From Hyphomicrobiales bacterium (GTDB lineage: Bacteria; Pseudomonadota; Alphaproteobacteria; Rhizobiales; Rhizobiaceae), in the NCBI GenBank assembly GCA_015654965.1, contig JAATGD010000023.1, forward strand, positions 1 to 6,650: a DNA stretch of 6,650 nt, written 5' to 3'. The position numbers were made by a program, and so were the translations under genes. Shown piece by piece: positions 5,869 through 6,650 of the stretch. A model generated the notes under the pieces. It saw nothing but the letters and a program-made list of their open reading frames with translations, had not been told where the DNA came from and ran no database searches. Each line of letters starts with the position of its first letter. The first letter of the stretch is position 1.

Positions 5869-6650
5869 TCAGAACACCACGCGTCCATAACGAGACAGAA
5901 CCTCTTGCAGCCTGTCATGATCGATTGCTCGAACCAGCAAACGATCATGATCCGTCCCGCCCATGTCCTCTGCGGCGAGCATGGCATTCACCACCGCCTC
6001 TTCCACGCTATCAACCGCCGCCATATAGACCGGGTCGAGCGGTTCGTCATTGACGAGTTCCGCCTGCAAAAACGGCTGCGAGCGATGCGACATCGGACGC
6101 TGGTTGGCGGTTGAAAATGCGATGAAAATATCTCCTGAATTATTGCCGCCCGGTGTTCCATTGCGACCGATGCCGATGGCGGCACGGCGGGCAAGACGCT
6201 TGAGCTGATGCGGCATCAACGGCAAATCGGTCGCCAGCACAACGATGATCGAACCGCGCTCCTGCAACTGGCTCTGTGGCGTGTCATCGCGCATATGCTG
6301 TCCGACCGGCACGCCGGCAATGCTCAGCCAGTCTCGCTGCCCGTGATTGGCCTGCACCAGCGCACCTATGGTGAAATTGCGCCCGCCAAATTCGACGACA
6401 CGCGAGGCCGTGCCCGTGCCGCCTTTGAACCCATAGGTGATCATGCCGGTGCCGCCACCGCAATTGCCTTCCTGCACGGGGCCGGGCGCAACCGCGTCCA
6501 GCGCGGCACGCACATCGGCTTCCGTGATCGGAAAAGCGTTGATATCATTGAGCACGCCGTCATAGGTTTCGGCGATTACAGGCATGATCCAGAGAAAATC
6601 ATCGCCCTGATAGGTCGAAGCATAGTGATCGACCATCCAGCGCACCGTCG
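5869..6650 (-). CDS. P1/S58 family aminopeptidase, DmpA/BapA-like (C-terminal part, N-terminus off window)
   Basis: Self-processing N-terminal-nucleophile hydrolase; characterised relatives remove D- or beta-amino acids from short peptides, amides or esters. The frame is open to the right window edge; the GTG at 6645 is internal (RWMVDHYAS), so about 100 residues are missing. Counting that GTG as residue 1, the protein shows EGNCGGGTGMITYGFKGGTG (59-78), the core segment GALVQANHG (94-102) and GSIIVVLATDLPLMPHQLKRLARRA (131-155). GRNGTPGGNNSGDIFIAFSTAN (160-181) follows; its Ser170 is the expected nucleophile exposed by autocleavage between Asn169 and Ser170. The last 88 residues form the C-terminal (beta) chain: EEAVVNAMLAAEDM and a terminal LQEVLSRYGR. 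It is convergent with the transporter operon, separated by repeat copy B. Family assignment is strong; substrate preference is unknown. Confidence 0.9.
   Translation of the reverse strand, partial: TVRWMVDHYASTYQGDDFLWIMPVIAETYDGVLNDINAFPITEADVRAALDAVAPGPVQEGNCGGGTGMITYGFKGGTGTASRVVEFGGRNFTIGALVQANHGQRDWLSIAGVPVGQHMRDDTPQSQLQERGSIIVVLATDLPLMPHQLKRLARRAAIGIGRNGTPGGNNSGDIFIAFSTANQRPMSHRSQPFLQAELVNDEPLDPVYMAAVDSVEEAVVNAMLAAEDMGGTDHDRLLVRAIDHDRLQEVLSRYGRVVF

Noticed and set aside
6645..6647. GTG near the right edge as the peptidase start
   Set aside because: Codons upstream remain open to the window end and the N-terminal portion typical of the P1 family is absent, so this is an internal codon.

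Overview
The window looks like a chromosomal segment of an alphaproteobacterium of the Rhizobiales, most likely the Brucella/Ochrobactrum group. The reasons are the moderately high GC, the Rhizobiales-style fusion of a LivM permease with a LivG ATPase, a DmpA/BapA-type aminopeptidase (the prototype DmpA is from Ochrobactrum anthropi), and two ~106-bp palindromic repeats that match, in size and layout, my memory of the Brucella Bru-RS elements. The taxonomic call is an inference from family resemblance; no database was consulted.

Layout, left to right: (1) 1-1068 (+), the 3' part of an amidohydrolase of the YtcJ-like Amidohydro_3 family, cut by the window edge. (2) 1066-1171, repeat copy A, whose second hairpin plus T-tract makes a good intrinsic terminator for the amidohydrolase. 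(3) 1224-5738 (+), a tight four-gene branched-chain-amino-acid-type (LIV/HAAT family) ABC importer operon: periplasmic binding protein, LivH-like permease, LivM-LivG fusion, LivF ATPase. The last three genes are joined by 14-bp and 4-bp overlaps. (4) 5736-5841, repeat copy B, in the opposite orientation to copy A. (5) 5869-6650 (-), the C-terminal part of a P1/S58 family (DmpA/BapA-like) self-processing aminopeptidase, convergent with the transporter and cut by the right window edge.

How they work together: the binding protein captures a small amino-acid-like solute in the periplasm, LivH and the LivM half form the membrane channel, and the LivG half and LivF power it. The substrate cannot be read from the sequence. 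The neighbouring amidohydrolase and aminopeptidase suggest, only by position, that amides or small peptide-like compounds may be handled at this locus. Strong terminator-like hairpins separate both enzymes from the transporter, so a single shared transcript is not supported.

The coding part is a fairly ordinary transporter locus. The parts worth a second look are the repeats and the LivG half. The two repeats have the same length, can be aligned without gaps at about 60% identity (hand count), keep the same pairing map through multiple compensatory base-pair changes, begin and end in TA with 6-bp inverted ends, and sit exactly on the stop codons of the genes they follow. The LivG half has lost a recognisable ABC signature motif, which would give an asymmetric ATPase pair.
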